Assembly (NCBI GenBank): GCA_947485745.1
Contig: CANKQY010000011.1
Location: 1-46,475 of the forward strand
Direction: 5' to 3'
DNA from: Bacteroidota bacterium
GTDB taxonomy: Bacteria > Bacteroidota > Bacteroidia > UKL13-3
Length of the DNA stretch: 46,475 bases
Each line of letters starts with the position of its first letter. Positions within the stretch are counted from its first letter, which is position 1. The position numbers and the translations under genes were made by a program. Below the pieces are notes generated by a model. That model was not told the origin of the DNA and did not search any database. It saw nothing but the letters and a program-made list of their open reading frames with translations. Below are positions 9,412 to 18,376 of the stretch, one piece after another.

Positions 9412-11214
9412 ATGACAAACCCAAATTTACAAATAATTATATCATCCCTTCCAGAAACACCGGGAGTATATAAATATTTCGACGGGAGCCAAACACTTAT
9501 ATATATAGGTAAAGCAAAAAATCTGAGGAAAAGGGTAAGTAGCTATTTTATAAAAAAGCACCACGACAATAGAAAGACAGAAATTTTAGTCAGTAAAATA
9601 GCTGATATTCAGTTCACTTTGGTGGAAACCGAAATGGATGCCTTGCTATTAGAAAACGTTTTAATTAAGCAGTATCAACCCAGATATAACATCTTATTAA
9701 AGGATGATAAAACATATGCTTCAATATGTATCAAGAATGAAAGATTTCCAAGAGTGTTCTATACCCGCCAAATTATAAGAGACGGCAGCGAATATTATGG
9801 GCCGTATGCCAATGGCAATATGATTTATACTTTGCTCGATTTGATTAAGGCTAGCTATCCTTTGAGAAATTGCACTTTTAATTTAAGCGAGGCCAATATA
9901 CAAGCCAAAAAATTCAAAGCTTGTTTGGAACATGATATTGGCAATTGTATGGCACCTTGTGTAAATCTTCAGGATGAGGCAGATTACATGAAGAACATTA
10001 AGGCTATTAGAAGTTTGTTAAAAGGTAATTTGTATGAAACCAAATCTGAAATAAGGCAATGGATGTTAGAAGCGGCGGCTGATTTAAAGTTTGAGAAGGC
10101 CGCAGCACTCAAACAAAAACTTGAATTATTAGAGACCTATCAGAGTAAATCAACGATTGTAAATGACATAAAGCACGATGTTGATGTATTTAGCATTGTG
10201 AGTGATGAAAAGTTTGCATTTGCCAATTATATAAAGGTATCTAATGGCATTATTGTTCAAACACAAACATTTGAAATAAAAAAGAAATTGGATGAAAGTG
10301 ATGCCGATATGTTGAGTATGGCCATTGCTGAGGTTAGGGAAAAATACCAATCTCGGTCAACAGAAATTATAGTTCCTATTCCATTAGATTGGGAAGATTC
10401 AGGCCTTATCATAACAGTTCCCAAAATGGGTGATAAGAAAAAGGTGCTTGATTTATCTATGAAGAATGCCATGTATTATAAGAAGGAGAAGATGAGTCAA
10501 TATGAATTGCTCAATCCTGATTTTAAAGTGGATCGCATACTTACTTTAATGAAAAACGACTTACGATTAAAGGACCTTCCGCATCACATTGAATGTTTTG
10601 ATAATTCAAATTTGCAAGGTACCAACCCAGTATCTGCTTGTGTAGTTTTTAAGGATGCAAAACCTAGTAAAAAGGATTACCGACATTTTATTCCAAAAAC
10701 GGTTGAGGGGCCGGATGATTTTGCAACCATGCGCGAGGTAGTTTATAGAAGGTACAGAGGCATCTTAGAGGACAATGAAAAACTACCCGATTTAATTATT
10801 GTGGATGGAGGTAAAGGTCAATTAAGTTCTGCCGTAGAAAGTTTGAAAGAGCTTGGTATATATGGGAAAGTACCCATTCTAGGAATAGCAAAAAGATTGG
10901 AAGAATTATATTATCCAGAGGATGAATTTCCGTTGTATATAGATAAAAAATCTGAGACACTCAAAATCATTCAACAATTGCGCGATGAAGCTCATAGATT
11001 TGGGATCACACATCATAGAAATAGAAGAAGTAAGAATGCCATTGTAACCGAATTGGATTCGATTAAAGGGATTGGACCAGAAACAGCAAAAATGCTTTTA
11101 AGGGAATTAAAAAGTGTAAAAAAAGTGAAGGAATCGAATTTAGATATGCTTTCACAAATAATTGGTTCAGCCAAAGGGCAATTGGTCTATAAACATTTTC
11201 ATCAAACAAATTAA
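9412..11214 (+). CDS. uvrC: UvrABC system protein C (excinuclease subunit)
   Basis: UvrC makes both incisions around a lesion during nucleotide excision repair, acting with UvrA and UvrB. The 600-residue product has the expected order. A GIY-YIG nuclease domain comes first (GVYKYF at 18-23 and YIGKAKNLRKR at 31-41), which makes the 3' cut. A UVR motif follows near residues 205-240 (KFEKAAALKQKLELLE) for UvrB contact. Then comes the RNase H-like endonuclease with HIECFDNSNLQGTNPV and IVDGGKGQLSSA for the 5' cut, and last a helix-hairpin-helix pair (SIKGIGPETAKMLLRELKS). The length is standard. It is followed 3 bp later by pabB, probably in one transcript. Start chosen at the ATG that places the GIY motif at its usual distance. 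Confidence 0.98.
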   Translation: MTNPNLQIIISSLPETPGVYKYFDGSQTLIYIGKAKNLRKRVSSYFIKKHHDNRKTEILVSKIADIQFTLVETEMDALLLENVLIKQYQPRYNILLKDDKTYASICIKNERFPRVFYTRQIIRDGSEYYGPYANGNMIYTLLDLIKASYPLRNCTFNLSEANIQAKKFKACLEHDIGNCMAPCVNLQDEADYMKNIKAIRSLLKGNLYETKSEIRQWMLEAAADLKFEKAAALKQKLELLETYQSKSTIVNDIKHDVDVFSIVSDEKFAFANYIKVSNGIIVQTQTFEIKKKLDESDADMLSMAIAEVREKYQSRSTEIIVPIPLDWEDSGLIITVPKMGDKKKVLDLSMKNAMYYKKEKMSQYELLNPDFKVDRILTLMKNDLRLKDLPHHIECFDNSNLQGTNPVSACVVFKDAKPSKKDYRHFIPKTVEGPDDFATMREVVYRRYRGILEDNEKLPDLIIVDGGKGQLSSAVESLKELGIYGKVPILGIAKRLEELYYPEDEFPLYIDKKSETLKIIQQLRDEAHRFGITHHRNRRSKNAIVTELDSIKGIGPETAKMLLRELKSVKKVKESNLDMLSQIIGSAKGQLVYKHFHQTN

Positions 11215-11217
11215 GGG

Positions 11218-12519
11218 ATGCAGGAAACGATTAATAAAAACAGCAAAAGTATTTCAAGCGAATTCATGAAACAGGCATGCACTTGGGCTCAAAAGTTTGA
11301 CACGTTTTGCATTTTAAATAACAATGAAATTGAAAACGCGCTTGGTTTGCAAGAAGTTGAATTTGCTTTAGCTGTTGGCATTAAGGATTCAATTACAGGT
11401 GTTGGAGAAGGAGATTGGGATCAACTCAAAGCCTTTATTGATAAACATTCTGGCGAAACACCGGTATTTGGATACCTTACCTATGATTTAAAAAATCAAT
11501 TGGAGGTTTTACAATCTTTGCACACAGATTATATAGATTTTGCAACATCATTTTTCTTTGCCCCTGTTCATTTGATACTGATAGACAATCAAAGACAATT
11601 GATGGTGATGAGTGATTTTGCGGATGAAATAATGAAGGAAATTGAGTCAGTTGTTATAGCGCCAAACATTCCTCAAAAGCTTCAAATGACTGCCAAGGTA
11701 AGTAGGCAAGAATATATAAATAAAGTTTCTCAAATAAAGGAAAATATAATAAAAGGGGATATTTATGAGCTCAATTATTGTGTTGAATTTTACAATGAAA
11801 ATGCAAAAATAGACCCATTACAAACCTATTTCGCTTTGCAAGAAATATCCCCTACCCCATTTGCTTGTTTTTTTAAGTGGGAGAATCGTTATCTAATTTC
11901 GGCAAGTCCAGAAAGGTTCATCAGGAAATCTTTGAACAAGCTTTTTTCTCAGCCTATTAAAGGAACAGTTAGGAGGTCGGAAGATCCAATTAAAGACTTA
12001 GAATTAATTGAAAATTTGCGAAATTCTGAAAAGGAAAAAGCCGAGAATTTAATGATTGTAGATTTGGTTAGAAATGACTTGGCAAAGAGCAGTATTAATG
12101 GAACTATAGCTGTAGATGAACTATATGGGATATATAGTTTTAAGCAAGTTCACCAAATGATTTCTACCGTAAGCTCAACAATCATTGATGGCATTCATCC
12201 AGTGGATGCAATTGAAAATGCATTTCCTATGGGCAGTATGACTGGTGCACCCAAAGTGATGGCGATGAAGCTGATTGAACAATACGAACAAACTAAAAGA
12301 GGATTATATAGTGGATCTGTGGGGTATTTTGCACCAAATGAAGATTTTGATTTTAATGTTGTAATAAGAAGTATTCAGTATAATGCAAATAACAACTACT
12401 TAAATTTTGAAGTAGGATCTGCCATCACATTTGATAGCCATGCTGAGCAAGAGTATGAAGAATGCATGTTGAAAGCTCAAGCAATGTTAAAAGCCTTAAA
12501 TGCTAGCATCCGTAATTAA
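11218..12519 (+). CDS. pabB: Aminodeoxychorismate synthase component I (PabB)
   Basis: This enzyme converts chorismate plus ammonia to 4-amino-4-deoxychorismate for folate synthesis. The 433-residue product belongs to the chorismate-binding family (PabB/TrpE/MenF). The C-terminal half has the family motifs IKGDIYELNYC, NLMIVDLVRNDLAKS and FPMGSMTGAPKVMAMKLIE. The motif PIKGT contains Lys248; PabB proteins have lysine here, where it attacks chorismate, while TrpE has alanine (PIAGT). That favours PabB over anthranilate synthase. No glutaminase (PabA) or lyase (PabC) is adjacent. The N-terminal ~150 residues are shorter and more divergent than in E. coli PabB. Confidence 0.9.
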   Translation: MQETINKNSKSISSEFMKQACTWAQKFDTFCILNNNEIENALGLQEVEFALAVGIKDSITGVGEGDWDQLKAFIDKHSGETPVFGYLTYDLKNQLEVLQSLHTDYIDFATSFFFAPVHLILIDNQRQLMVMSDFADEIMKEIESVVIAPNIPQKLQMTAKVSRQEYINKVSQIKENIIKGDIYELNYCVEFYNENAKIDPLQTYFALQEISPTPFACFFKWENRYLISASPERFIRKSLNKLFSQPIKGTVRRSEDPIKDLELIENLRNSEKEKAENLMIVDLVRNDLAKSSINGTIAVDELYGIYSFKQVHQMISTVSSTIIDGIHPVDAIENAFPMGSMTGAPKVMAMKLIEQYEQTKRGLYSGSVGYFAPNEDFDFNVVIRSIQYNANNNYLNFEVGSAITFDSHAEQEYEECMLKAQAMLKALNASIRN

Positions 12520-12560
12520 TTGGATAAAAAGGATAAATATAATAAATTGAAACTTATCAA

Positions 12561-13373
12561 ATGAAAATCATTCTACTGCTTGCTTTGCGTTTTATACAAC
12601 CTTGTGAGGATGATAGTACAAGTAATAAATTAATTTCACTGCCAACAGAAAAAATCGTTCCAGTATTTACGGCAGATACAAGAGCAAATAGACTAAGTAT
12701 TCAGGGGAATTTTGATGAAAATAGTTATACAGCCAGCATGGGTGGAATTTTCCCTTTGGTGAATATGAATAAGGGGAAATTTAAATCTCAATTAAGTACG
12801 GCAGGCTCAACCTATTTAACGCTTCTGAGATACGACAATTCTGGGTTGGTGCGAAATGTGGACTTTTTCGTAGATTTATTATTCGATATCAGGTTATCGC
12901 AAAACTGGATAATGAGATTGGGAACAAGTCATACGAGTCAGCACTTAAGCGATGACGCCATTATAGCAGGGAGTTCCTTTAAAAATTTCGCCAAAGATTA
13001 CCATCAATTTATGGCAGTATATCAGTCAAAAAAAAGCGGTATTTTGGGATATGCTGGTATAGAATATATTTATAATTTTAAAACAAATGAAGACCTATCT
13101 AACAATGTTTTATTGCATATAGGATTTGAGCATTATCCATTTTTCACACACAAAAAATGGATTAGAAATTTGTACTATGCTGGTGATATTAAATTAAGGC
13201 AAGAATTAAATTTTGCTCATACGGTAAATGTCCAATTGGGCTATAAAGTTAATTACTTTAACAAACGAGCAATGCGCATAGCTTATGACTTCACTGCAGG
13301 AGTGACTGAAATAGGCTATTACCAGCCACAATATAGAAATTTTAGTCACCTTGGAATTTATTTAGACTTTTGA
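12561..13373 (+). CDS. Putative envelope protein, DUF1207-like
   Basis: A 270-residue protein I do not recognise with certainty. It alternates hydrophobic and polar residues and ends in a terminal phenylalanine (LGIYLDF), as outer-membrane barrels often do. The motif LGTSHTSQHLSDD (near residues 127-139) resembles the His-Ser-His-Leu-Asp core of the DUF1207 family. The N-terminus MKIILLLALRFIQP is hydrophobic but short and is followed by a charged segment, so the signal peptide is atypical. The downstream gene overlaps its stop by one base (TGATG), so the two are probably co-translated and may act together in the envelope. The role is unknown. Coding status is well supported by length and operon position. 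Confidence 0.7.
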   Translation: MKIILLLALRFIQPCEDDSTSNKLISLPTEKIVPVFTADTRANRLSIQGNFDENSYTASMGGIFPLVNMNKGKFKSQLSTAGSTYLTLLRYDNSGLVRNVDFFVDLLFDIRLSQNWIMRLGTSHTSQHLSDDAIIAGSSFKNFAKDYHQFMAVYQSKKSGILGYAGIEYIYNFKTNEDLSNNVLLHIGFEHYPFFTHKKWIRNLYYAGDIKLRQELNFAHTVNVQLGYKVNYFNKRAMRIAYDFTAGVTEIGYYQPQYRNFSHLGIYLDF

Positions 13374-14296
13374 TGAAAAGGCAATTCATTTTCCTATTAA
13401 TGTTGGTTTTGTTTAAACTGAGCCATGCCCAAATGGATACCCTATCTGCTTCATCGGTTCAAACCGAAACCGACACACTATACGCAAAAAGTAAACTTTT
13501 TACTAACAAACAGAAATTGATAATTGGAGGCTTAGCTGCACAACAGTTAGCTAGTTTATATTTAGAATATAAATGGTGGTGGGAAGACAATTATCATCCA
13601 TTTGTAATTAACAATGATGGTGGATTTAACAACTATAGTTCAGGGTTAGACAAAGTGGGCCATTTTTATATTTCATACATGTATAGCAATTTATTGTATG
13701 AATTATTAAAATATGGTGAATTTAAAGAAAAGAATTGCCTACTGGTGAGTGCCGTTATTCCTTTTGTATGGGCATTGAGCATAGAAGTTGGGGATGGATT
13801 TTCTAGCTATGAATTTTCACCAGCAGATTTATTAGCAAATACACTTGGTATCGGTTTTGCTATTGCGCAAAAAAAGGTGCCATATCTTCAAAATTTCAAA
13901 TTTAAATTCAGTTATTTTCCAGGGCAATATTACAGAGAAAACAATTATAAAAATTGGTCGTTAACGGCGGATTATGATGGCCATATTTATTGGTTGGCAA
14001 CTGATGTTTATAATATACTTCCTAAAAAGGCGAAAGGTTTTTGGCCAAAATATTTAAACCTTAGTTTTGGTTATGGGGTTAATCATTTTTCTGAGTCCTT
14101 TTATTATGCTAGCCAAGGATATAAAATTCAAAGAGAATTTTTTATTGGACTTGATTATAATTTAAATGCAATACCAATAAAAAACAAAAGCAGTAAGGCC
14201 ATTGTTAAAATGTTAGATTATTATCATTTTCCTGCACCTGGTATTAAGAAAACAGGAGAAAGTAATTGGCAATTTAAACCACTATTATTAAATTAA
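13373..14296 (+). CDS. DUF2279-type predicted periplasmic/membrane protein
   Basis: The product is about 307 residues, with a clear signal peptide ending at SHAQ (residues 17-20). It contains the DUF2279-like pattern DKVGHFYISYMYS followed about 60 residues later by EVGDGFSSYEFSPADLLANTLG. The family has no established function. The second half is rich in aromatic, alternating sequence compatible with beta strands. I chose the ATG at 13373, which overlaps the previous stop, over a TTG one codon upstream. It is followed 8 bp later by the ferredoxin gene on the same strand. Confidence 0.82.
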   Translation: MKRQFIFLLMLVLFKLSHAQMDTLSASSVQTETDTLYAKSKLFTNKQKLIIGGLAAQQLASLYLEYKWWWEDNYHPFVINNDGGFNNYSSGLDKVGHFYISYMYSNLLYELLKYGEFKEKNCLLVSAVIPFVWALSIEVGDGFSSYEFSPADLLANTLGIGFAIAQKKVPYLQNFKFKFSYFPGQYYRENNYKNWSLTADYDGHIYWLATDVYNILPKKAKGFWPKYLNLSFGYGVNHFSESFYYASQGYKIQREFFIGLDYNLNAIPIKNKSSKAIVKMLDYYHFPAPGIKKTGESNWQFKPLLLN

Positions 14297-14304
14297 ATAA
14301 AAAA

Positions 14305-14625
14305 ATGAGATACGATAAACACCTATTTATTTGCACCAATCAAAAACCAGAGGGCAAAGCTTGTTGCGGAGAAGAAAGAGGCATGGCATTGGTTGAAAAA
14401 TTTAGACAAGTATTGAAAGAAAAAGGATTGAATGGAACCATAAGGGCACAAAAATCTGGTTGCTTAGATGCTTGTAAATATGGACCCGCTATGGTCATTT
14501 ACCCCGAAGGAACTTATTACAAAAACGTTCAAATTAGCGATGTAGAGAGGATTGTAGCATCGCATATCATGAACAATCAAATTGTGGGAGATTTAGCATT
14601 GGTTTGGGAAGATCAAAAAGCATAA
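14305..14625 (+). CDS. Thioredoxin-like [2Fe-2S] ferredoxin
   Basis: A 106-residue soluble protein of the thioredoxin-fold [2Fe-2S] ferredoxin family. The probable cluster ligands are Cys10 (FICTN), Cys20 or Cys21 (KACCG), Cys53 and Cys57 (SGCLDACKYGP). The GC..AC..GP pattern is characteristic, and YPEGTYYKNV follows as in relatives. The electron partner is not identifiable from the neighbours. Its last 13 bp overlap the end of the convergent TonB receptor gene. Confidence 0.9.
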   Translation: MRYDKHLFICTNQKPEGKACCGEERGMALVEKFRQVLKEKGLNGTIRAQKSGCLDACKYGPAMVIYPEGTYYKNVQISDVERIVASHIMNNQIVGDLALVWEDQKA

Positions 14626-16922
14626 TTCAATTGAAAAAGTGTTAATCTTGGCGGCCTCATATCTGCTGGCCTTGTCATTACCTCTGCATTAAAAATATTA
14701 TTAACAATAATGGCTATTCTGTATTTATCATTGATTTGATAAGATAAGCGCATGTCTATGATAACATTACCATTGGCATTTGCTTTTCTAGCTTGATCAA
14801 CGCCTTTAATGAAAGTAGATAATGGCAATTCAACAAAAGCAGCATCTATATTTTCCATATAGCTATTATATCTGATACTATAGCCATACAACCACTTTTT
14901 ATAGCCCAATTGAAGATCCCATTTAAACAAATGTTTGTAACGATATTTTAATACATCTGTGCTATCACTTCTTGTATTTCTAAAAGTATAATTATTGCCC
15001 AATGAATCTGTGGCAAAAACCTGATCAATATTTATCATAATTGGGTTGGTGTAGGTATAACCTAATATGCTTTGGATGGTGAATTTACCAACCTTACGTT
15101 CCAAATTGATGCTCACATCTAAGCCTGGAATTTGCGTTTCGCCGATGTTTAATGAAATAAATCCAACGCTAGGAAAAGGATTAGTGAAATCAGCAATGGG
15201 CTTCCAAATACCAAGATTAAAATCAATCATGTTTTGGTACCTACTATAAAAAAATGCAAGGTCTATGAATCCTTTGATTTTTTTGAATGAAAAACCTTGT
15301 TTAAAACCTATTTCGGCGTTCCAACCCGTTTCACTATTAAGCGCAGGATTTGGAAAAATATTTAGCGCACCTACACTTGTTTGAATATAGCGTTCGGCAA
15401 TGGAAGGAAAGCGATAACCTTGACCATAACTTGCTCGTAAAAAGCTAGCTTTTGCCAATTCATAATTTGCACCAGCTCTAAAAACAGGCTTTCCTTCCTC
15501 TTGGCCATTCATGTTAAAATATTCATATCTTGCTCCGGCGGTTAGGCTAAGTCTATGTAATATGGTTTGATCCAATTGCAGGAATGCAGCGTGGTTTCTG
15601 CTTTGTTGGGTACCACTATACAAAGGGGAATTGGAGTAATTGTAACTACTAACTGCCCCAGCTGTTAGCATCAGCTGCAATCCAGAAAAAAATCGTTGAA
15701 CCTGGTACTCTCCATATAAATTTTTGGATTGATTGTCTTGATTTATCAGAGGATCAGGATTGGTAATATCATTAATTATTTGCATCCACCTACCTCTAAA
15801 ATTGTGTTTAAAGGCACCAGTATAAAAAGAACAAAACGGGTCGAAATAATAATTGAATGACTTGGTAGAAGTAATTTGAGAATCTAAGATAGTATAGGCT
15901 TTTTCGTAGCTCTCCCATAATAAAAACGAGCCACCATTTGAGGCCAAAGTGCCAAAGTTTATTCCATATTGAAAGTTTGTTTTAGGGCTTATTAATAAAT
16001 TGGCGTTTAACCTCAGCCTGTTATCTGATTCGCCCATTCGGTAGCCTTCATCTCGTAAATAATTACCACTAAATGCCATTTGCAATTTATTCTTTTTAAA
16101 GGAATGAAATGCAGAAGCACCATATTGTTTTCTCGTTTCATTAGACCAATTTAGGCTGCTTCTTTTAGGTTTAGAATAAGCACCACTAAATACAGAAAAC
16201 CTGCTGATAGGCTTATTATTCGCCATTTCTGTTCTTAAATGAACAATTCCACTTAAGGCACTAGATCCGTATAGAACTGAGGATGCTCCTTTAACTACTT
16301 CTATTTGTTTTACATTTTCAATTGGAACAAAATTCCATTTTACCTGACCAGCATCACCCGTTAAAAATGGCATTCCGTCTAATAAAACCATCACACGGGA
16401 GCCAGCACCATAAGTCCAACCGCTACCACTTCTGATATTAATTTGTCCATCAATAATATTTACACTTGGTATTTGATCCAAGAGTTTATCCATCATGGTG
16501 GTATTGCGATTTTGTATGAGATAGGGTTGAATAATTTCGGTACTTACTACCATCCTATTCAATGACTGCTCATATCTTCCGGCAGTTACCACCATTTGAT
16601 TTAGTAAATGATCTGAAGGAGTTAGTAGAATTAATAATGCATTTTGTGTGGGTAATGTTTCCAAGGGCACTATTTTTTCTTGGTAACCAATAAGGGTAAT
16701 CCTCATACTTTCATTTAAAGGTAAACTTGATTTTATCGAAAATCTACCCAAGGAATCGCTTATTGAAAACACCTTACCAATCCTTATAATTGCGCCAGAA
16801 ATAGTTTCCTTTGAATTGGCATCTTTAATGAGGCCATCGAGCTCCCTTTCTTGTCCAAAAATTTTTTGGTTCAGAAAGAGGAAAGCAATTATACATATTA
16901 AAAAAAATCTATATCTTGCCAT
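14613..16922 (-). CDS. TonB-dependent outer-membrane receptor
   Basis: An outer-membrane active transporter of 769 residues, powered by TonB. After a signal peptide (MARYRFFLICIIAFLFLNQK and following, ending near FGQ) comes a carboxypeptidase-regulatory-like domain (DGLIKDANSKETISGAIIRI, about 27-105). The plug domain has VMVLLDGMPFLTGDAG and IEVVKGASSVLYGSSALSGIV, followed by the 22-strand barrel ending in LTLFQLNYAF with terminal Phe. The ORF extends 23 codons upstream, but the start at 16922 gives a proper signal peptide. The substrate is not deducible; it is smaller than SusC-type receptors and has no SusD partner. Its start codon lies 13 bp from the start of the divergent secreted protein at 16936. 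Confidence 0.93.
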   Translation of the reverse strand: MARYRFFLICIIAFLFLNQKIFGQERELDGLIKDANSKETISGAIIRIGKVFSISDSLGRFSIKSSLPLNESMRITLIGYQEKIVPLETLPTQNALLILLTPSDHLLNQMVVTAGRYEQSLNRMVVSTEIIQPYLIQNRNTTMMDKLLDQIPSVNIIDGQINIRSGSGWTYGAGSRVMVLLDGMPFLTGDAGQVKWNFVPIENVKQIEVVKGASSVLYGSSALSGIVHLRTEMANNKPISRFSVFSGAYSKPKRSSLNWSNETRKQYGASAFHSFKKNKLQMAFSGNYLRDEGYRMGESDNRLRLNANLLISPKTNFQYGINFGTLASNGGSFLLWESYEKAYTILDSQITSTKSFNYYFDPFCSFYTGAFKHNFRGRWMQIINDITNPDPLINQDNQSKNLYGEYQVQRFFSGLQLMLTAGAVSSYNYSNSPLYSGTQQSRNHAAFLQLDQTILHRLSLTAGARYEYFNMNGQEEGKPVFRAGANYELAKASFLRASYGQGYRFPSIAERYIQTSVGALNIFPNPALNSETGWNAEIGFKQGFSFKKIKGFIDLAFFYSRYQNMIDFNLGIWKPIADFTNPFPSVGFISLNIGETQIPGLDVSINLERKVGKFTIQSILGYTYTNPIMINIDQVFATDSLGNNYTFRNTRSDSTDVLKYRYKHLFKWDLQLGYKKWLYGYSIRYNSYMENIDAAFVELPLSTFIKGVDQARKANANGNVIIDMRLSYQINDKYRIAIIVNNIFNAEVMTRPADMRPPRLTLFQLNYAF

Positions 16923-16935
16923 AAATTTAACTGAT

Positions 16936-17685
16936 ATGAAAAAAATAATACTTTCAATATTAATGATTTGTAGCATGAATTGCATCAACAATTTATTTGC
17001 TCAATGTTCACCAGACACAAGTTTTAAAACTTCGGGCACTTTGCCTGGGGCTTTAGATACAGCTAGAATTGGAGTACCCTATAGCCAAGTTCTTCAATAC
17101 CATATTACCAAAGATACTACTATTTACGTGGCGCAATTGGGTCAAACTGTTAATGCAAAAATAGATACATTATGGATAACAGGTGTAAAAGGTATGCCAG
17201 CAGGATTTACCTATGATTGTCATAATGCTGATTGTAAAATTTTGGGTGGAAAAACTGGTTGTGCTACTTTAAAAGGAACACCCAATGCTGGTCAGGCTGG
17301 CATTTATCCATTGGTGGTATTAATTAGAATAAGGGCTACCGCTTTTTTAGGACCGGTGCCAGTTGCACAAACGGTGAACGATTCTAACTCACGTTACACA
17401 ATAGTGGTTCAAGGAGCAAATGGTGTTGGCGAATTAAGCTCAACGAGCGAGCCAATTTTATATCCCAATCCAGCTAAATCTGAGCTTCAAGTATATGTCC
17501 CAGAATTAAATGAAAAGGCTAATTACATGATTTTGAATTTACAAGGAATGGTTGTTCAAAAAGGTGCTTTTTCTGATCCAAAAGAAGTAAACCACTTAAC
17601 TTTAAATGCTTTTGAAAGCGGTATTTATTTTATTGAGATAAAAACTGAAGAAAAAGTTTGGTTAAAGAAATTTATTGTAGAATAA
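16936..17685 (+). CDS. Secreted protein with type IX secretion sorting domain
   Basis: The 249-residue product has a signal peptide ending about NNLFAQ (residue 23), a middle domain resembling a putative Ig/cadherin-like fold (GMPAGFTYDC, LKGTPNAGQAGIYPLVV), and a C-terminal type A T9SS sorting domain. The tail begins ILYPNPAKSELQVYVPE and ends GIYFIEIKTEEKVWLKKFIV, the standard pattern. It should be exported by Sec, then carried across the outer membrane by T9SS and anchored or released. The reading frame extends 40 codons further upstream, but the ATG at 16936 is the only start giving a signal peptide. Several cysteines (residues 25, ~98-112) may form disulfides. Confidence 0.88.
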   Translation: MKKIILSILMICSMNCINNLFAQCSPDTSFKTSGTLPGALDTARIGVPYSQVLQYHITKDTTIYVAQLGQTVNAKIDTLWITGVKGMPAGFTYDCHNADCKILGGKTGCATLKGTPNAGQAGIYPLVVLIRIRATAFLGPVPVAQTVNDSNSRYTIVVQGANGVGELSSTSEPILYPNPAKSELQVYVPELNEKANYMILNLQGMVVQKGAFSDPKEVNHLTLNAFESGIYFIEIKTEEKVWLKKFIVE

Positions 17686-17705
17686 ACATATTTAACCCTA
17701 TTGTA

Positions 17706-18011
17706 TTATTTACCAAAAAGTCCACCTAAACCGGGCATCATGGTGCTCATCATTGAGCGCATTTCGCTTTCTGACACATTTTCAGCACTTTCCAAAGCTC
17801 TGTTTATGGCCAAAATTAAGTAATCCTCCAATTCTTCTTTTTTTTCTGGATGAAGCAATTCATCTTTTATCTGAACCTCTTGAATTTTTCTATTTCCATT
17901 AGAAATAACTTTTACACCGCCATTTGCAGCCTCACCTATAACTGTAATTGACTCAAGTTTGGTTTTTACACCCACTGCCATTTGCTTTGCAGCGCTTAAT
18001 TTATCGAACAT
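17706..18011 (-). CDS. YbaB/EbfC family nucleoid-associated protein
   Basis: A 101-residue small DNA-binding protein of the YbaB/EbfC family, which binds DNA as a dimer shaped like tweezers and often acts near recR. The core GEAANGGVKVISNGNRKIQEVQI and LEDYLILAINRALESAENVSESEM match the family. The end MMPGLGGLFGK is the usual glycine-rich tail. No recR or dnaX lies nearby. It converges with the upstream secreted protein gene with a 20-bp gap and no obvious terminator. Confidence 0.9.
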   Translation of the reverse strand: MFDKLSAAKQMAVGVKTKLESITVIGEAANGGVKVISNGNRKIQEVQIKDELLHPEKKEELEDYLILAINRALESAENVSESEMRSMMSTMMPGLGGLFGK

Positions 18012-18376
18012 ATTTTTAAAGATTTATTACTCAAAAATAGGGATTATTTGGTTTTGGATTATTGCCAGAAACAGAATATTTATCACCATTGAACTAATAG
18101 CATTAGGAAAACTTAGGTTTATCTTCAATCTTGAGGATTTAAGCAAATGAATAATACTAGAAACAAATTAGGATAAATTGATGTTTATAGGTTAATTATT
18201 TTTGCTACAAGGTAATAGTGAATATAAATACAGCCGTGTAAATTTAAAACGCTCACAATGAGCACCATTTATTCATGATAAAAATCAATGTTCTAAAGTC
18301 AAATTATTTATGGGTAAAAGCAAAAAAAAAGTAAATTTGCCTTCCTTAAAAAGATCTAATTAACAACACAATTCAT
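18012..18376. other. Intergenic region upstream of gcvP
   Basis: This 365-bp gap is very AT-rich and has no supported gene. It contains the gcvP promoter at its right end and a small perfect hairpin (18251-18263, five-base arms around CAA). I looked for the tandem glycine-riboswitch architecture that sometimes precedes gcv genes and do not see it. Confidence 0.65.
18307..18339 (+). promoter_or_regulatory. Promoter of gcvP
   Basis: TAAATTTG at 18332-18339 is an exact TAnnTTTG -7 element. It is preceded after 21 bases by TTTA (18307-18310), a one-mismatch -33 element. Transcription would start near 18345, about 30 bases before the gcvP ATG. Confidence 0.7.

Noticed and set aside
11218-12519. 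Anthranilate synthase component TrpE
   Set aside because: The active-site motif is PIKGT with lysine, which marks PabB; TrpE carries alanine there, and no trp genes are nearby.
17959-18150. 63-codon open frame opposite the ybaB start
   Set aside because: It covers the reverse of ybaB and AT-rich intergenic DNA; no start context or domain supports it.
18251-18263. Short hairpin with five-base arms as a terminator for ybaB or a regulatory RNA
   Set aside because: It is too short, lacks a U-run and lies on the wrong side for ybaB.
18012-18376. Glycine riboswitch before gcvP
   Set aside because: The region lacks the paired conserved aptamer segments, and the predicted leader after the promoter is only about 30 bases.
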